NCBI RefSeq assembly: GCF_014646235.1
Contig: NZ_BMNB01000028.1
Location: 1 to 64,000, forward strand
Length of the DNA: 64,000 bases
Reading direction: 5' to 3'
Source: Micromonospora sonchi
GTDB lineage: Bacteria > Actinomycetota > Actinomycetes > Mycobacteriales > Micromonosporaceae
In this document: positions 8,805 to 20,057 of the stretch, piece after piece
Position numbering within the stretch: the stretch's first letter is position 1
Layout of the letters: the number at the start of each line of letters is the position of its first letter
The notes under the pieces: generated by a model
What the model saw: the letters and a program-made list of their open reading frames with translations, nothing else
Database searches by the model: none
Told to the model about the DNA's origin: nothing
Made by a program: the position numbers and the translations under genes

Positions 8805-9068
8805 CTCGGCTCGCCCTCCCCAGGGATCTTGAGCGCCAAAACTACGCCACTGTAGTTCGCTGCGACGCCGCAGGGGGACCACCGGACGGTCCATAGCGGA
8901 CGGTGCCGGAGTGTCGTCCAGGGACCGGGCCATTCACCAGGGAGTATGGCAGCGCACGACCGCCGGCCGGAGCGCTCTGTCGGCCATGGGACGGCCGCAA
9001 GGTGGGCGCACGTGTCGGCCGGGCGGGTTACGGTTCCGCAGAATCGTTGTGGAGACCGGGAGGATCGG

Positions 9069-9455
9069 ATGGCCGAGGAGATCAGCTTCGACCGGGTCGC
9101 CCCGGTCGTGCCCGTGCGCGATCTGGACGCCGCGCTCGACCGCTACCGGAGGCTGGGCTTCGCCGTGCGTGCCTACGGCGGCGGTGAACGGTACGGGTTC
9201 GTCGAGCGTGGCCATGTCTCGCTGCACCTCACCGAATGGGCCGAGCACGACCCGGCCCGTACCGCGTCGGCGGTCTACCTCTACGTCTCCAACGCTGACG
9301 CGCTGCACGCCACCTGGGCCGCGGCAGGTGTCGAGGGCCGCCTGGGCGACCCGCGGGACACCCCATACGGCCTGCGCGAGTTCGCCTTCGTCGACCCCGA
9401 CGGGACGCTGCACCGGGTGGGCTCCCCGAGTCCCGCTGCCACGACCGCCGGCTGA
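9069..9455 (+). CDS. VOC family (glyoxalase/bleomycin-resistance-like) protein
   Basis: About 128 residues, one vicinal-oxygen-chelate domain. The segment APVVPVRDLDAALDRYRRLG and the C-terminal FAFVDPDGTLHRVG match bleomycin-binding/glyoxalase-like proteins. Members sequester glycopeptide drugs or carry out small metal-dependent reactions; the ligand here cannot be told. ATG at 9069 follows a good GGGAGG at suitable distance; longer in-frame starts upstream lack a ribosome site. Monocistronic. Confidence 0.85.
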   Translation: MAEEISFDRVAPVVPVRDLDAALDRYRRLGFAVRAYGGGERYGFVERGHVSLHLTEWAEHDPARTASAVYLYVSNADALHATWAAAGVEGRLGDPRDTPYGLREFAFVDPDGTLHRVGSPSPAATTAG

Positions 9456-9569
9456 CACCGATGATTCCATTGGCGCATACCGCCGCTCGTGCCGTCCCAT
9501 CCATCGAGGGTGAGCGGCGCGAGCGGCGGGTCCGCGTCGCGTCCGAACAGCGCCGGTGAGCTGCGAACG

Positions 9570-10157
9570 TCACCACCAGCGCTTGCGGGGCGGGCGGACG
9601 GTCACGTCGCCGAAGACGGCGCGGCAGCGCACCTCGATGACCGGGGCGCCGGGGGCGACCGGGCCGCTCAGCTTGGACTTCTTGCTGCCGAAGATCGCGC
9701 TGCCGGTGAGCCGGACATCCGTGCCCTCGGGCACCACGATCGTGATGTCGCCGAAGATCGCGTCCGCGTCGATCGTGATCGCCTGCCGGGGCATCCCGGT
9801 CTCGTGCAGCTCGATCCGGCAGTCGCCGAAGATCGCGCGGGCCTCGATGTGCTCCGGTGCCGGCCAGGCCCCCTTGCGTACCTCGCTGCCGAAGACGGCC
9901 AGGAGCTTCTCCGACGCCGGGGCGAGCGCGTCGGCGGGACGTGCGGGTGACCGGCCGGCCGCGCCCGGCAGGTCCGTGGTCAGCCGGGCCAGCTCGCCGC
10001 GGGTCTGCGCGGCGTGGGCGGCACCGGCCCGCTCGGTGTACTCGTCGAGGGTGAGCCGTCCCTCGGCGGTGGCCTTGCCGAGCAGCTCCACGATCTCCTC
10101 CCGCTCCCGGTCGGAGACGCGCAGCCGGTCCGTGTCATCGTGCCGTTCCCACTCCAC
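9570..10157 (-). CDS. DUF1707 and cell-wall-stress-like domain protein
   Basis: About 195 residues. Residues 12-60 (LRVSDREREEIVELLGKATA and following) form the actinobacterial DUF1707 domain. The second half has three repeats of an AIFGD-type strand motif (AVFGSEVRKG, AIFGDCRIEL, AIFGDITIVV, AVFGDVTVRP), the beta-helical pattern of LiaF-like/DUF2154 proteins. No membrane segment. Function unknown; such proteins are often linked to envelope stress. The GTG start sits 6 bases after a TAGGCT -10 box, so the mRNA is probably leaderless. Confidence 0.85.
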   Translation of the reverse strand: MEWERHDDTDRLRVSDREREEIVELLGKATAEGRLTLDEYTERAGAAHAAQTRGELARLTTDLPGAAGRSPARPADALAPASEKLLAVFGSEVRKGAWPAPEHIEARAIFGDCRIELHETGMPRQAITIDADAIFGDITIVVPEGTDVRLTGSAIFGSKKSKLSGPVAPGAPVIEVRCRAVFGDVTVRPPRKRWW

Positions 10158-10163
10158 GCCCCG

Positions 10164-10169
10164 AGCCTA
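10164..10169 (-). promoter_or_regulatory. -10 box of leaderless DUF1707 gene
   Basis: TAGGCT on the minus strand matches TANNNT and lies 6 bases before the GTG at 10157, placing transcription start at or next to the first codon. No Shine-Dalgarno is present in between. Confidence 0.5.
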
Positions 10170-10197
10170 CTGGTGCACCTCACCGCCCCTTTGCACG

Positions 10198-10242
10198 GAT
10201 CTTGGTCCGAGAACACCCCCAGGGCGTTCTCGGACCAAGATC
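10198..10242 (-). terminator. perfect 17-bp inverted repeat after GT4 gene
   Basis: GATCTTGGTCCGAGAAC (10198-10214) and its exact complement (10226-10242) flank an 11-base loop just beyond the glycosyltransferase stop. It could act as a terminator for that gene, although no T-run follows. The GATCTT ends resemble family A repeats, but the remainder differs. Confidence 0.65.
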
Positions 10243-10250
10243 GCCCAGCG

Positions 10251-11573
10251 CTAGCAGGCGGTGGGGGTGAGGAGGTTGCCGGTGGGGATCGTGATCGGAT
10301 GGCGGCGGGGCGGCACGTCGGTGGTGCGGCGGGTGGACATCGGGGTGTGCTCGCGGCGGGCGGTGGCGTACACCTCGGCCGTGCGGGCGGCGACGGTGGC
10401 CCAGCCGTAGCGCCGGCCGACCATGGAGCGGGCCTGGCGGGCAACCCGGCGGGCGAAGACCTCGTCGTCGAGGAGCTGGTCGACCGCGCCGGCCAGGGCG
10501 GGCGGGTCGCTGTGCGGGAAGGTGACGCCGGTGACGCCGGGCTCGACGATCTCGGCGAGGCCGCCGGTACGCGCCACCGCCAGCGGCGCCCCGGCCGCCG
10601 CCGCCTCCAGAGCCACCATGCCGAAGGGCTCGTAGAGGCTCGGTACGACGGTCGCGTCGGTGGCGCCGAGCACCGCCGGGAGCTGGGTGTCGTCGAGGAA
10701 CCCGGCGAAGCGTACGGTGCCGCCGAGGCCGAGCTGGTGGGTCCGCTCCTCCAACTCGCCCCGGTAGGGGCCGTCGCCGGCGATCAGCACCCGCAGCCCG
10801 GGGTGCCGGTCGCGCAGCTGCGGCACGGCGTCGACCAGGTGCTGCACGCCCTTCTCGTAGACCAGCCGGCCGGCGTACCCGATCAGCGGCCCGGTCCCGG
10901 CGAACCGGGCGCGGGCCGAGGCGACGGCGCGGGGGCGGGCCCGCCAGGCCCGGTCGTCGACGCCGTTGGGCACCACCTCGATCCGGCCGGTGGGTACGTC
11001 GAACAGGGTGGCCACCTGCTCGCGCATGTAGCCGGAGCAGGCGATCAGCCGGGCCGAGGCGTTGCTCAGCCAGTGCTCCACGCCGTGGATGGTGCGATTC
11101 ATCTCCTCGGGCAGCCAGCCCTGGTGCCGGCCGGCCTCGGTGGCGTGCATGGTGGTCACCAGCGGCAGCCGCAGGTGCTCCGCCAGGGTGATCGCGGTGT
11201 GCGCGACCAGCCAGTCGTGGGCATGGATGACGTCGTGATCGCCGGTGCCGGTGGCGCGCAGGGCGGCTCGGGTCAGGGTGTGGTTGAACGCCATCGTCCA
11301 GGCCAGCAGCGAGCCGGTGGCCAGCGAAAAGGTGACCGGGTCCTCGGCGGCGCGCACGACGCGTACGCCGTCGACGTGCTCCTCCAGCGGCGCGCCCTCG
11401 GCGTGCCGGGTGATCACGGTGATCTGGTGGCCGGCGGCGGCCAGGGCGACGGAGAGGGCGTGCACATGTCGGCCCAGACCGCCGACGAGCACGGGCGGAT
11501 ACTCCCAGGACAGCATCAGCACCCGCTGTGAGCGTGCGGGGTTGATGTCGATCACGTCGGCGTTCGGTGACAT
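10251..11573 (-). CDS. GT4 family glycosyltransferase (glycogen synthase-like)
   Basis: About 440 residues with the GT-B fold. N-terminal motif LMLSWEYPPVLVGGLGRHVH binds the acceptor side; the C-terminal half has GYAGRLVYEKGVQHLVDAVP and the retaining-transferase motif PSLYEPFGMVALEAAAAG with the paired catalytic Glu residues. Actinobacterial members include the GlgA/GlgM-like enzymes of glycogen or maltosyl-phosphate synthesis. The neighbouring debranching and GH63 genes support a role in alpha-glucan metabolism, but a lipid or small-molecule glycosyltransferase cannot be excluded. Start ATG follows AAAGGGGG. Confidence 0.85.
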   Translation of the reverse strand: MSPNADVIDINPARSQRVLMLSWEYPPVLVGGLGRHVHALSVALAAAGHQITVITRHAEGAPLEEHVDGVRVVRAAEDPVTFSLATGSLLAWTMAFNHTLTRAALRATGTGDHDVIHAHDWLVAHTAITLAEHLRLPLVTTMHATEAGRHQGWLPEEMNRTIHGVEHWLSNASARLIACSGYMREQVATLFDVPTGRIEVVPNGVDDRAWRARPRAVASARARFAGTGPLIGYAGRLVYEKGVQHLVDAVPQLRDRHPGLRVLIAGDGPYRGELEERTHQLGLGGTVRFAGFLDDTQLPAVLGATDATVVPSLYEPFGMVALEAAAAGAPLAVARTGGLAEIVEPGVTGVTFPHSDPPALAGAVDQLLDDEVFARRVARQARSMVGRRYGWATVAARTAEVYATARREHTPMSTRRTTDVPPRRHPITIPTGNLLTPTAC

Positions 11574-11712
11574 GCGCGCCCCCTTTGAGTTGTCTCCGCG
11601 CGCCCGCCAGCAGCCCCCGACGGGCGGCGTTCGTGTCGCGGCCGGATTGACACCAATCCTCGTCGCACCTGGATAACCAGCGGAGACGTACCCGTTGCGG
11701 GGGTGTAAAGCG

Positions 11713-13635
11713 CTATCGGCGGGCGCGCAGCAGCTCCGCCACGGACCATGCCTGGAACGGGCAGCCGGTGGCGCTGTGCGGGGCGAGACCCTCGGCGGTC
11801 TCGCTGACCGAGCCGAGGCCGTACTCGGTCAGGTGCGCCTCCAGGCCGGTGAACAGTTCGTCGACCGGCAGTCCGGCCCGGCGACTGGCGTCGGCGTACG
11901 GGCCGATCAGCCAGGGCCAGACGGTGCCCTGGTGGTAGGCGCTGTCCCGCTCGGCCGGTCCGCCCCGGTGCCGGCCGGTGAAGCCGGGGCAGTCGGGGGA
12001 GAGGCTGCGCGGGCCGAGCGGGGTGAGCAGTCCGGCGCCGACGCGGCCCAGGACCGCCGGGTCCGGCTCCAGCGGCGCGTTCGGCAGCGACCAGGCCAAC
12101 AGCTGGTTGGGCCGCAGCAGGTCGTCGTCGTGGTGGACCGCGCCACCCAGGGGGTACGAGGGGGCGGGGGCGTCGATCACGTCGTGCAACCAGCCGGACG
12201 GGGTGGGGAAGCGGTCCCGGAACGCCCCGCTCGCCCGCTCGTGCAGCCGGTGCAGCGGGTCGGCGTCCCGGCCGGCCAGCTCGGCGACCCCGGCCAGTCC
12301 GTTGATCCACAGGGCGTTGACCTCGACCGGTTTGCCGTGCCGGGGGGTGACCGGCACCCCGTACACCCGGGCGTCCATCCAGGTCAGCGCGGCGCCCGGA
12401 GCGCCCTGAGTGAGCAGACCGTCGGCCGGGTCGACGCCGATGCCGTACCGGGTGCCGGCCAGGTGGGCGTCGACCACCGCGCGCAGCGCCGGCAGCAGCT
12501 CGTCGCCGAGATCGGTGTCGCCGGTGGCGGTGACGTGCCGGCTGACCGCGTGCAGGAACCACAGCGTGCCGTCCACGGTGTTGTACTCCACCCGACCGGT
12601 GTCGGCCGTGTTGGCCAGCATCCCCTCCGACAGCGTCGCCGCGTACGAGCGCAGCAGCTCGCGGCCGAGATCCGCCCGGCCGGTACGCAGGAACAGCCCC
12701 TCGTACGAGATCATCGTGTCCCTCGACCAGGCGCCGAACCACGGGTAGCCGGCGACCACGTCCGGGCCGGCGGCGGTGCGCACCACGAACGCGTCGGCGG
12801 CCAGCGCCAGGGTGGCCTCGACGTCGTCGGCGGGCTTCGCCGACGCCACCACCTCCCGGTTGCGTCGCCGCGCCGCCGCCACCACCTGCGGGCCGGGCGG
12901 TGGTTCCTGCTCCAGCTCACCCGCCCAGGCCAGCACCGACACCGTGTCGCCGGGCCGGCGCAGGGGGCCGCGGAACTGGCCCGCGTACCACAGGTCCTCC
13001 TCGGGGGGCAGGCCGCGCGCCGCTTCCTCGCGGTGGTACGCCCCGCGCCACCAGTGGCCCTGCGGCGTCCAGCCCGGCCCGGCCAGCCGGTACGCCCCCT
13101 CGATGATCGCGCCGCCGTCGACCGGGTCCATCCGCAGCGGCGGCCCGTCGGCCCGGCGCTCGCCGTGGGCGTCCCGCCAGGTGCCGGCGGCGGCCAGTTC
13201 CAGCTCGACCGGGCCGCCGCTGACCAACCGGTGCACCACGGCCACGCAGGACCGACCGTGCAGCATGGCCAGCTCCCGCTCGATCACCACGTCGCCGACG
13301 CGCCACCGCCAGCGGGGCAGCCCGTCGGTCAGGTCGAAGCGCTCCAGCAGTTCGAAGCCGCGCGGGTCGACGTCGCCGGAGGACCACTCGTGGGCGCCGA
13401 GGCGGACCCGGGCCCCGGAGGGCAGCAGCACCGCCGGATCGAGACTGGCCAGTCCCACCTTGCGGGAGGCCGGGGTTTCTCCCGGCACCACCAGCAGCCC
13501 GTGGTAGCGGCGGGTGCGCAGCCCGCCGACGGTACCCATGGCGTAGCCGCCGAGCCCGTCGGGGACCAGCCACTCCCGGCCGACGGCGCTGGACAGGTCG
13601 CCGCAGACCTGGGAACCGAAGCAAATTTCGATCAA
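11713..13635 (-). CDS. glycogen debranching enzyme (amylo-alpha-1,6-glucosidase)
   Basis: About 640 residues. The N-terminal part (REWLVPDGLGGYAMGTVGG, then TRRYHGLLV) is the bacterial/archaeal GDE N-domain; the C-terminal half (GYPWFGAWSRDTMISYEG near 360, AYHQGTVWPWLIGPY near 565) is the (alpha/alpha)6 GH133 domain that hydrolyses alpha-1,6 branch points. Start: a TTG directly preceded by GGAGGAAAG gives an N-terminus LIEICFGSQVCGD; no better ATG or GTG exists. It is divergent from the GH63-like gene with only 42 bases between them and points the same way as the GT4 gene, suggesting one glycogen-handling group. Confidence 0.88.
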   Translation of the reverse strand: MIEICFGSQVCGDLSSAVGREWLVPDGLGGYAMGTVGGLRTRRYHGLLVVPGETPASRKVGLASLDPAVLLPSGARVRLGAHEWSSGDVDPRGFELLERFDLTDGLPRWRWRVGDVVIERELAMLHGRSCVAVVHRLVSGGPVELELAAAGTWRDAHGERRADGPPLRMDPVDGGAIIEGAYRLAGPGWTPQGHWWRGAYHREEAARGLPPEEDLWYAGQFRGPLRRPGDTVSVLAWAGELEQEPPPGPQVVAAARRRNREVVASAKPADDVEATLALAADAFVVRTAAGPDVVAGYPWFGAWSRDTMISYEGLFLRTGRADLGRELLRSYAATLSEGMLANTADTGRVEYNTVDGTLWFLHAVSRHVTATGDTDLGDELLPALRAVVDAHLAGTRYGIGVDPADGLLTQGAPGAALTWMDARVYGVPVTPRHGKPVEVNALWINGLAGVAELAGRDADPLHRLHERASGAFRDRFPTPSGWLHDVIDAPAPSYPLGGAVHHDDDLLRPNQLLAWSLPNAPLEPDPAVLGRVGAGLLTPLGPRSLSPDCPGFTGRHRGGPAERDSAYHQGTVWPWLIGPYADASRRAGLPVDELFTGLEAHLTEYGLGSVSETAEGLAPHSATGCPFQAWSVAELLRARR

Positions 13636-13677
13636 CTTTCCTCCACCGGCCGCGGGGTGTGACAGGGCACGACGACA

Positions 13678-16374
<2,697 letters not shown>

Positions 16375-16405
16375 CCGCCCGCTCGGCCGGCCGGGCGTGC
16401 GAGCG

Positions 16406-16500
16406 CGCCATTCCGCCGAGGTGGGCGGCCTCGATCCCGGCCCGGAGTCGCCGTTCCGTCGAAGTGGCGGCCTCAACTCCGGCCGGATACCGCCGTTCCG
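16406..16500. repeat. degenerate direct duplication
   Basis: Copies at 16406-16442 and 16449-16484 share CGCC(A/G)TTCCG and GCGGCCTC with several mismatches; a third partial copy begins at 16491. It lies in the gap between the GH63 gene and the TetR gene. Function unknown. Confidence 0.5.
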
Positions 16501-16584
16501 GCGGAACCGAGTCGATCAAGGGCTCGTCCGGGCGCGATGAGTCGCCAATCCGTCGCCGGAGAGTCACTCTGAGTTGCCTGCCGA

Positions 16585-16590
16585 TAGCAT
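16585..16590 (+). promoter_or_regulatory. -10 box of leaderless TetR gene
   Basis: TAGCAT fits TANNNT and ends 7 bases before the GTG at 16598; no Shine-Dalgarno is present before that codon. A leaderless start is inferred. Confidence 0.45.
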
Positions 16591-16597
16591 CGGCTGC

Positions 16598-17332
16598 GTG
16601 GTGGGCGCAGACGACCCGGACACCGAGCAGGGCGGCGTCAATCCGGGCACCGAGCGGGACAGGGTCGACCCGGGCACCGGGCGGGACGGGGACGGTCCTG
16701 GCACCGGGCGGGACGGGGACGGTCCTGGCACCGGGCGGGACGGGGACGGTCCTGGCACCGGGCGGGACGGGGACGGTCCTGGCGCCGGGCGGGATGGCGA
16801 CGCCATCGTCGCCACCGCTTGGCGGTTGGCCGAGGCCGAGGGATGGGCGGCGGTGACCGCGCGCCGGTTGGCGGAACGGGCCGACGTCGATCTCGGCGAG
16901 CTCTATCAGCGCTTCGCCGACCGGGACGCGGTGGTCGCTGCGGTCGCGGTGCGCGGCTTCGCCGACCTGGCCGCCGCGCTGACCGCAGCCCGTACGGCGG
17001 TCGACCGGCCGCCCGAGATGTGGCCGGCGGTGATGACGGCCTACCTGGACTTCGCGTACGCCAACCCGGAGATCTACGACGCCATGTTCGCGTACACGCC
17101 AGACCTGACCCTCGGTGCCGAGCAGGTCCCCGAGACGGTCGCGGCGACCTCCGACGAACTGCGTGCGGCGCTGGCCCCGATGGCCGCCGGCCGGGACCCG
17201 GACACCCTGACCGAGCTGGGCTGGAGCCTGCTGCACGGCCTGGTCATGCTCACCCGAGGCGGCCGACTCCGCCCCGAGGCACAAGAGCAACGCGAACACC
17301 TCCTGACCACCCACCTCTTCCCCCCTCCCTGA
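16598..17332 (+). CDS. TetR family regulator with tandem-repeat N-terminus
   Basis: About 244 residues. Residues roughly 66-115 are a TetR-type DNA-binding domain (AWRLAEAEGWAAVTARRLAE, then LYQRFADRDAVVAAVA), followed by a ligand domain ending TELGWSLLHGLVMLTRGGRL (WHG/TetR_C_33-like). Before it is an acidic low-complexity arm made of 9-residue repeats (GPGTGRDGD), encoded by 27-bp tandem DNA repeats. Normal TetR proteins start near the helix-turn-helix, so the arm is an expansion. Start placed at GTG 16598 behind the -10 box; TTG 16574 is possible. The regulated target is not evident. Confidence 0.82.
   Translation: MVGADDPDTEQGGVNPGTERDRVDPGTGRDGDGPGTGRDGDGPGTGRDGDGPGTGRDGDGPGAGRDGDAIVATAWRLAEAEGWAAVTARRLAERADVDLGELYQRFADRDAVVAAVAVRGFADLAAALTAARTAVDRPPEMWPAVMTAYLDFAYANPEIYDAMFAYTPDLTLGAEQVPETVAATSDELRAALAPMAAGRDPDTLTELGWSLLHGLVMLTRGGRLRPEAQEQREHLLTTHLFPPP
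16646..16801 (+). repeat. 27-bp in-frame tandem repeat
   Basis: Four exact 27-base units (16673-16780) beginning GGCACCGGGCGGGACGGGGA, flanked by one diverged unit before (16646-16672) and one partial after (16781-16801). 27 is a multiple of 3, so copy-number change would add or remove 9 residues (GPGTGRDGD) of the TetR N-terminal arm without frameshift. Confidence 0.95.
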
Positions 17333-17361
17333 CCCACCCACCCCACCCGCCACCCCCACTC

Positions 17362-17437
17362 CGCCGATCTTGCACTTTCGGTCGCCGGGATGCCCCTTTC
17401 GTAGGTATTCGCGGGGACGGAAAGTGCAAGATCGGCG
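17362..17437. repeat. dispersed inverted repeat, family A copy 2
   Basis: Arms 17362-17383 and 17416-17437 (22 bases, one mismatch) carry the same CGCCGATCTTGCACTTTC core as the copy at 7913-7988, again with a loop of about 30 bases. It sits between the TetR stop and a decayed gene, and may mark the site where that gene lost its 5' end. Confidence 0.75.
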
Positions 17438-17451
17438 AGCGGAGTGGGCCC

Positions 17452-17715
17452 GGCTCGGGTTGGCGCGTGGTGCTCGACGGCGGCGAACGGGTCGGGCTGG
17501 CCGCGCCGGCCGGTGACGCCTGTTATCCGATGATCGCCTACCTTGGACTGCTCGACGAGGCGGTCCGCAGTGAACTGCTGGTCGACGTGGTCGCGACGAT
17601 GGCCGAGGCCGGTGCGTACGAGGTGATCGCCGATGTGGACGCGCTGTGGTGGCGGAGCTGGAACGGACCGGCTTTCGGCGGTTGCGCTCCCGGGTGGTCT
17701 TCACGCCGGATTGAG
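17452..17715 (+). pseudogene. remnant of GNAT-like acetyltransferase
   Basis: The translation GWRVVLDGGERVGLAAPAGD then AGAYEVIADVDAL is protein-like, but no start is present. Near 17645 the frame breaks: shifting by one base restores VAELERTGFRRLRSRVVFTP followed by a stop at 17713. The restored end (ELERTGFRRLRSRVVF) resembles the C-terminus of GNAT acetyltransferases. The 5' part is missing right at the family A repeat. Assignment to GNAT is tentative; that it is a broken gene is better supported. Confidence 0.5.
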
Positions 17716-18100
17716 CCGGCCGATCGGCGAGCCCCTGCCCTCGATCGTGATCAGCGCCGAGCCCTCGATCGTGATCAGCGCCGGTGGTCGGCGCGGTGTT
17801 ACAGCAGGCTGCCGCTTTTGCACCCGGCTGGTAATCGTCCGCTCTGGCAATCGTCAGCCCGTGGGACGGGTCCTAGCCTCGTCTTCGGCGCTGCGGCCCG
17901 CCGGGGTGGGTCGCTGCGTCGGAGTTCGGTGTGTGGGGCACCGTGGAGCTGAGTGCGAGGCGGGCCTGCACCGTGCTGGGGCTGTGGGACACGCCGCGCC
18001 AGCGCTTGGCCTGGCCCGCTGCCCACGCCGGACCGGGGTCAGGGCCGGCACCTACGGGCCCGTCCTGACCCCGCATTCTGGCCTGAGCGGCTGGGCCGGC
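17716..18100. other. non-coding region with short tandem repeat
   Basis: No gene recognised. It contains two adjacent copies of a 23-base unit with core CCCTCGATCGTGATCAGCG (17738-17760 and 17762-17784). The rest has mixed, arginine-rich frames on both strands with no motif. Confidence 0.5.
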
Positions 18101-18370
18101 TCAGGTGGTCCCGCCGCGCACGATGGCGACGGCGACCCGGCAGAACTCGTCCATGTCGGGTTCGAAGCCGGCGGCGATGTCGGGATGCAGACCGCCCCGC
18201 GTCTCGTCGAGCAGCCGCTGACACACCTGCTCCACCGGCTCGCCGGCGTAGCTGTCCCGGACCCGGTCGGCGGCCGCCTGGAGGGCGGAGGTCAGCTGCT
18301 CCTCCAGGGCCCCGCGCAGCTTCTCCTGCACCGGATCGCGAGGCTCCAGCGTGACATGTGGCTCCGACAT
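18101..18370 (-). CDS. small hypothetical protein
   Basis: 89 residues, acidic, predicted mostly helical (VQEKLRGALEEQLTSALQAA, then EQVCQRLLDETRGGLHPDIA). No family recognised and no membrane segment. ATG preceded by GGGAGC. It lies 47 bases downstream of the 18418-18852 gene on the same strand, so the two are probably one transcript. The codon pattern is typical of the surrounding real genes. Confidence 0.7.
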   Translation of the reverse strand: MSEPHVTLEPRDPVQEKLRGALEEQLTSALQAAADRVRDSYAGEPVEQVCQRLLDETRGGLHPDIAAGFEPDMDEFCRVAVAIVRGGTT

Positions 18371-18417
18371 CGGCGCTCCCTTCGTCGGCGGCTGCCGTAC
18401 CCCGGCGTGACCGCCCG

Positions 18418-18852
18418 TCAAACCGCCGGTGGGACGGCGGCGACACGTACCTGATACGAGAACTCTTCCGCCGGCTCCTCGACGTACGACAGCCGGCGGA
18501 TCTGCTTGTCGTCGTCGTAGACGGCGACGTCGACCAGGACGCCGAGGTGGGCCAGGCCGATGTTGGCGACCCGCTTCTTGTCCTGCAGCACTGCGCAGAC
18601 CCCGCCCAGCAGGGTGCTGGCGTCAGCGGTCCGCCGTCCCGGCGGGCAGCGCAGGGTCACCTCCACCTCGATCGGCCCGGACAGCGGGGTCCAGCCGGTC
18701 TGCTGCGCCGCCTCGCAGGCGGCCCGGAGCAGGGCGCGTACCCTCGTCGCCTGCCGGTGCCCGGCGGCGAAGATGGACAATGCCTCGGTCTTGACCGGCG
18801 GCAGTCCCTCCACCTCGAACGTCAGGGCGAGAGCGCGGGTGTCCTGCACCAC
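18418..18852 (-). CDS. hypothetical protein, possibly RusA-like fold
   Basis: 144 residues. The middle and end (VEVTLRCPPGRRTADASTLL, then VAVYDDDKQIRRLSYVEE) loosely resemble the RusA Holliday-junction resolvase pattern of a DN-type Asp followed by a DDxQI Asp pair. The first Asp context (RTADASTLL) and the DDDKQI segment are the basis for this suggestion, which is weak. First gene of a likely two-gene unit with 18101-18370. Confidence 0.65.
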   Translation of the reverse strand: MVQDTRALALTFEVEGLPPVKTEALSIFAAGHRQATRVRALLRAACEAAQQTGWTPLSGPIEVEVTLRCPPGRRTADASTLLGGVCAVLQDKKRVANIGLAHLGVLVDVAVYDDDKQIRRLSYVEEPAEEFSYQVRVAAVPPAV

Positions 18853-19033
18853 GACGACACCTCCTCATTGGGGCGATCCTGCCCAACCGGCGGGTCGGTG
18901 CGGGGCTGTTCCCGCGGAAACCAGCCGATCGGGCGGGTCGGGGTCGGTCGGTGGCGTATCGACGGCGACGGCGTACGCGCTGGCGACGATAGACGCTAGT
19001 CGACCCGACGGTCGCTCGGTAGCACCGACGGTG

Positions 19034-20017
19034 TCAGACGGTGATGACCACCTTCGCCCGGGCGTGCTCACCTTCGAGGTACCGGACGGCTTCGGGCACC
19101 TCGGGCAGCGGATAGGTGCGGTCGATGACCGGGGTGAGCCGGCCGGCCTCGGCGTGGCCACGGAGCGTGTCGAGGTGTTGCCGGCTGGGCGCCGCGGTGA
19201 GGGTGACGATGCGCTGTCGCACGAAGGGCGCGAGCAGCCGGCCGCGCGCGAGCAGCCAGACCGGCCCGATGAGACTGCCGCCGCGGTAGACGCCGCCGCC
19301 GGAGAGCACCAGCGTCCCGGTCGGGGCCAGCGCCCGCCGGAGCGCGGTGAGCGAGCGGTTGCCGACCAGGTCGAACACGACGTCGTGCCGGTGGCCGGCG
19401 CGGGTGAAGTCGTCGCGGGTGTAGTCGACGACGTGGTCGGCGCCGAGGGAACGGACCAGGTCGACGTTGCGGGTGCTGCACACCCCGGTGACGGTGGTGC
19501 CGAGCAGCTTGGCCAGTTGGACGGCGAGGGTGCCGACGCCGCCGGAGGCGCCGTTGATCAGGACGCGCTGGCCCGGCTCGACCTGCCCGACGTCGCGCAG
19601 TCCCATGAGCGCGGTGACGCCGGCCAACGGCAGGGCGGCGGCCTGCTGCGGCGTCAGGTTCGCCGGTTTCGGCGCGACCAGGGTCGCGGGCACGCACACG
19701 TACTCGGCGAAGGCGCCGTTGGCGTCGCCGAGGTCGCCGAAGACGGCGTCGTCGGGGCGCAGGTGGTCGACCTGGGCGCCGACCGCCGCGACCCGACCGG
19801 CGAAGTCGCGGCCCCGGATGCGCGCCCGGGGGCCCGACCGGCCGAATGCCAGCCGCGCCATCCGTGGGTCGCCGCGCATGGCATGCCAGTCGTACGCGTT
19901 GAGCGAGGCCGCCTCGACCCGGACGAGCACCTCGTTGGCGGCGGGCACGGGCGTGTCGACCTCCGCGAGCCGCAGCTTCTCCGGCGGCCCGTACCGGTCC
20001 TGAACGATCGCCTTCAT
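19034..20017 (-). CDS. NADP-dependent zinc-type alcohol dehydrogenase / quinone oxidoreductase
   Basis: About 327 residues of the medium-chain dehydrogenase superfamily, quinone-oxidoreductase branch (no structural-zinc cysteine cluster). N-terminal GroES-like domain (KAIVQDRYGPPEKLRLAEVD, GRDFAGRVAAVG) and a Rossmann domain with VLINGASGGVGTLAVQLAKL. It probably reduces reactive enones or quinones with NADPH. Second ATG (20017) chosen because GGGGAGG is 4 bases before it; the first ATG is too close. It is divergent from a TetR gene with two strong palindromes between, so it is most likely induced when that regulator binds a ligand. Confidence 0.9.
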   Translation of the reverse strand: MKAIVQDRYGPPEKLRLAEVDTPVPAANEVLVRVEAASLNAYDWHAMRGDPRMARLAFGRSGPRARIRGRDFAGRVAAVGAQVDHLRPDDAVFGDLGDANGAFAEYVCVPATLVAPKPANLTPQQAAALPLAGVTALMGLRDVGQVEPGQRVLINGASGGVGTLAVQLAKLLGTTVTGVCSTRNVDLVRSLGADHVVDYTRDDFTRAGHRHDVVFDLVGNRSLTALRRALAPTGTLVLSGGGVYRGGSLIGPVWLLARGRLLAPFVRQRIVTLTAAPSRQHLDTLRGHAEAGRLTPVIDRTYPLPEVPEAVRYLEGEHARAKVVITV

Positions 20018-20032
20018 CATTCCTCCCCTATC

Positions 20033-20051
20033 AGGTGTACGCCGTACACCT
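20033..20051. promoter_or_regulatory. TetR-type operator O1
   Basis: AGGTGTACGCCGTACACCT, a 19-bp palindrome perfect except for the central base. It lies 15 bases from the oxidoreductase start on the minus strand. Confidence 0.85.
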
Positions 20052-20057
20052 GAATCT

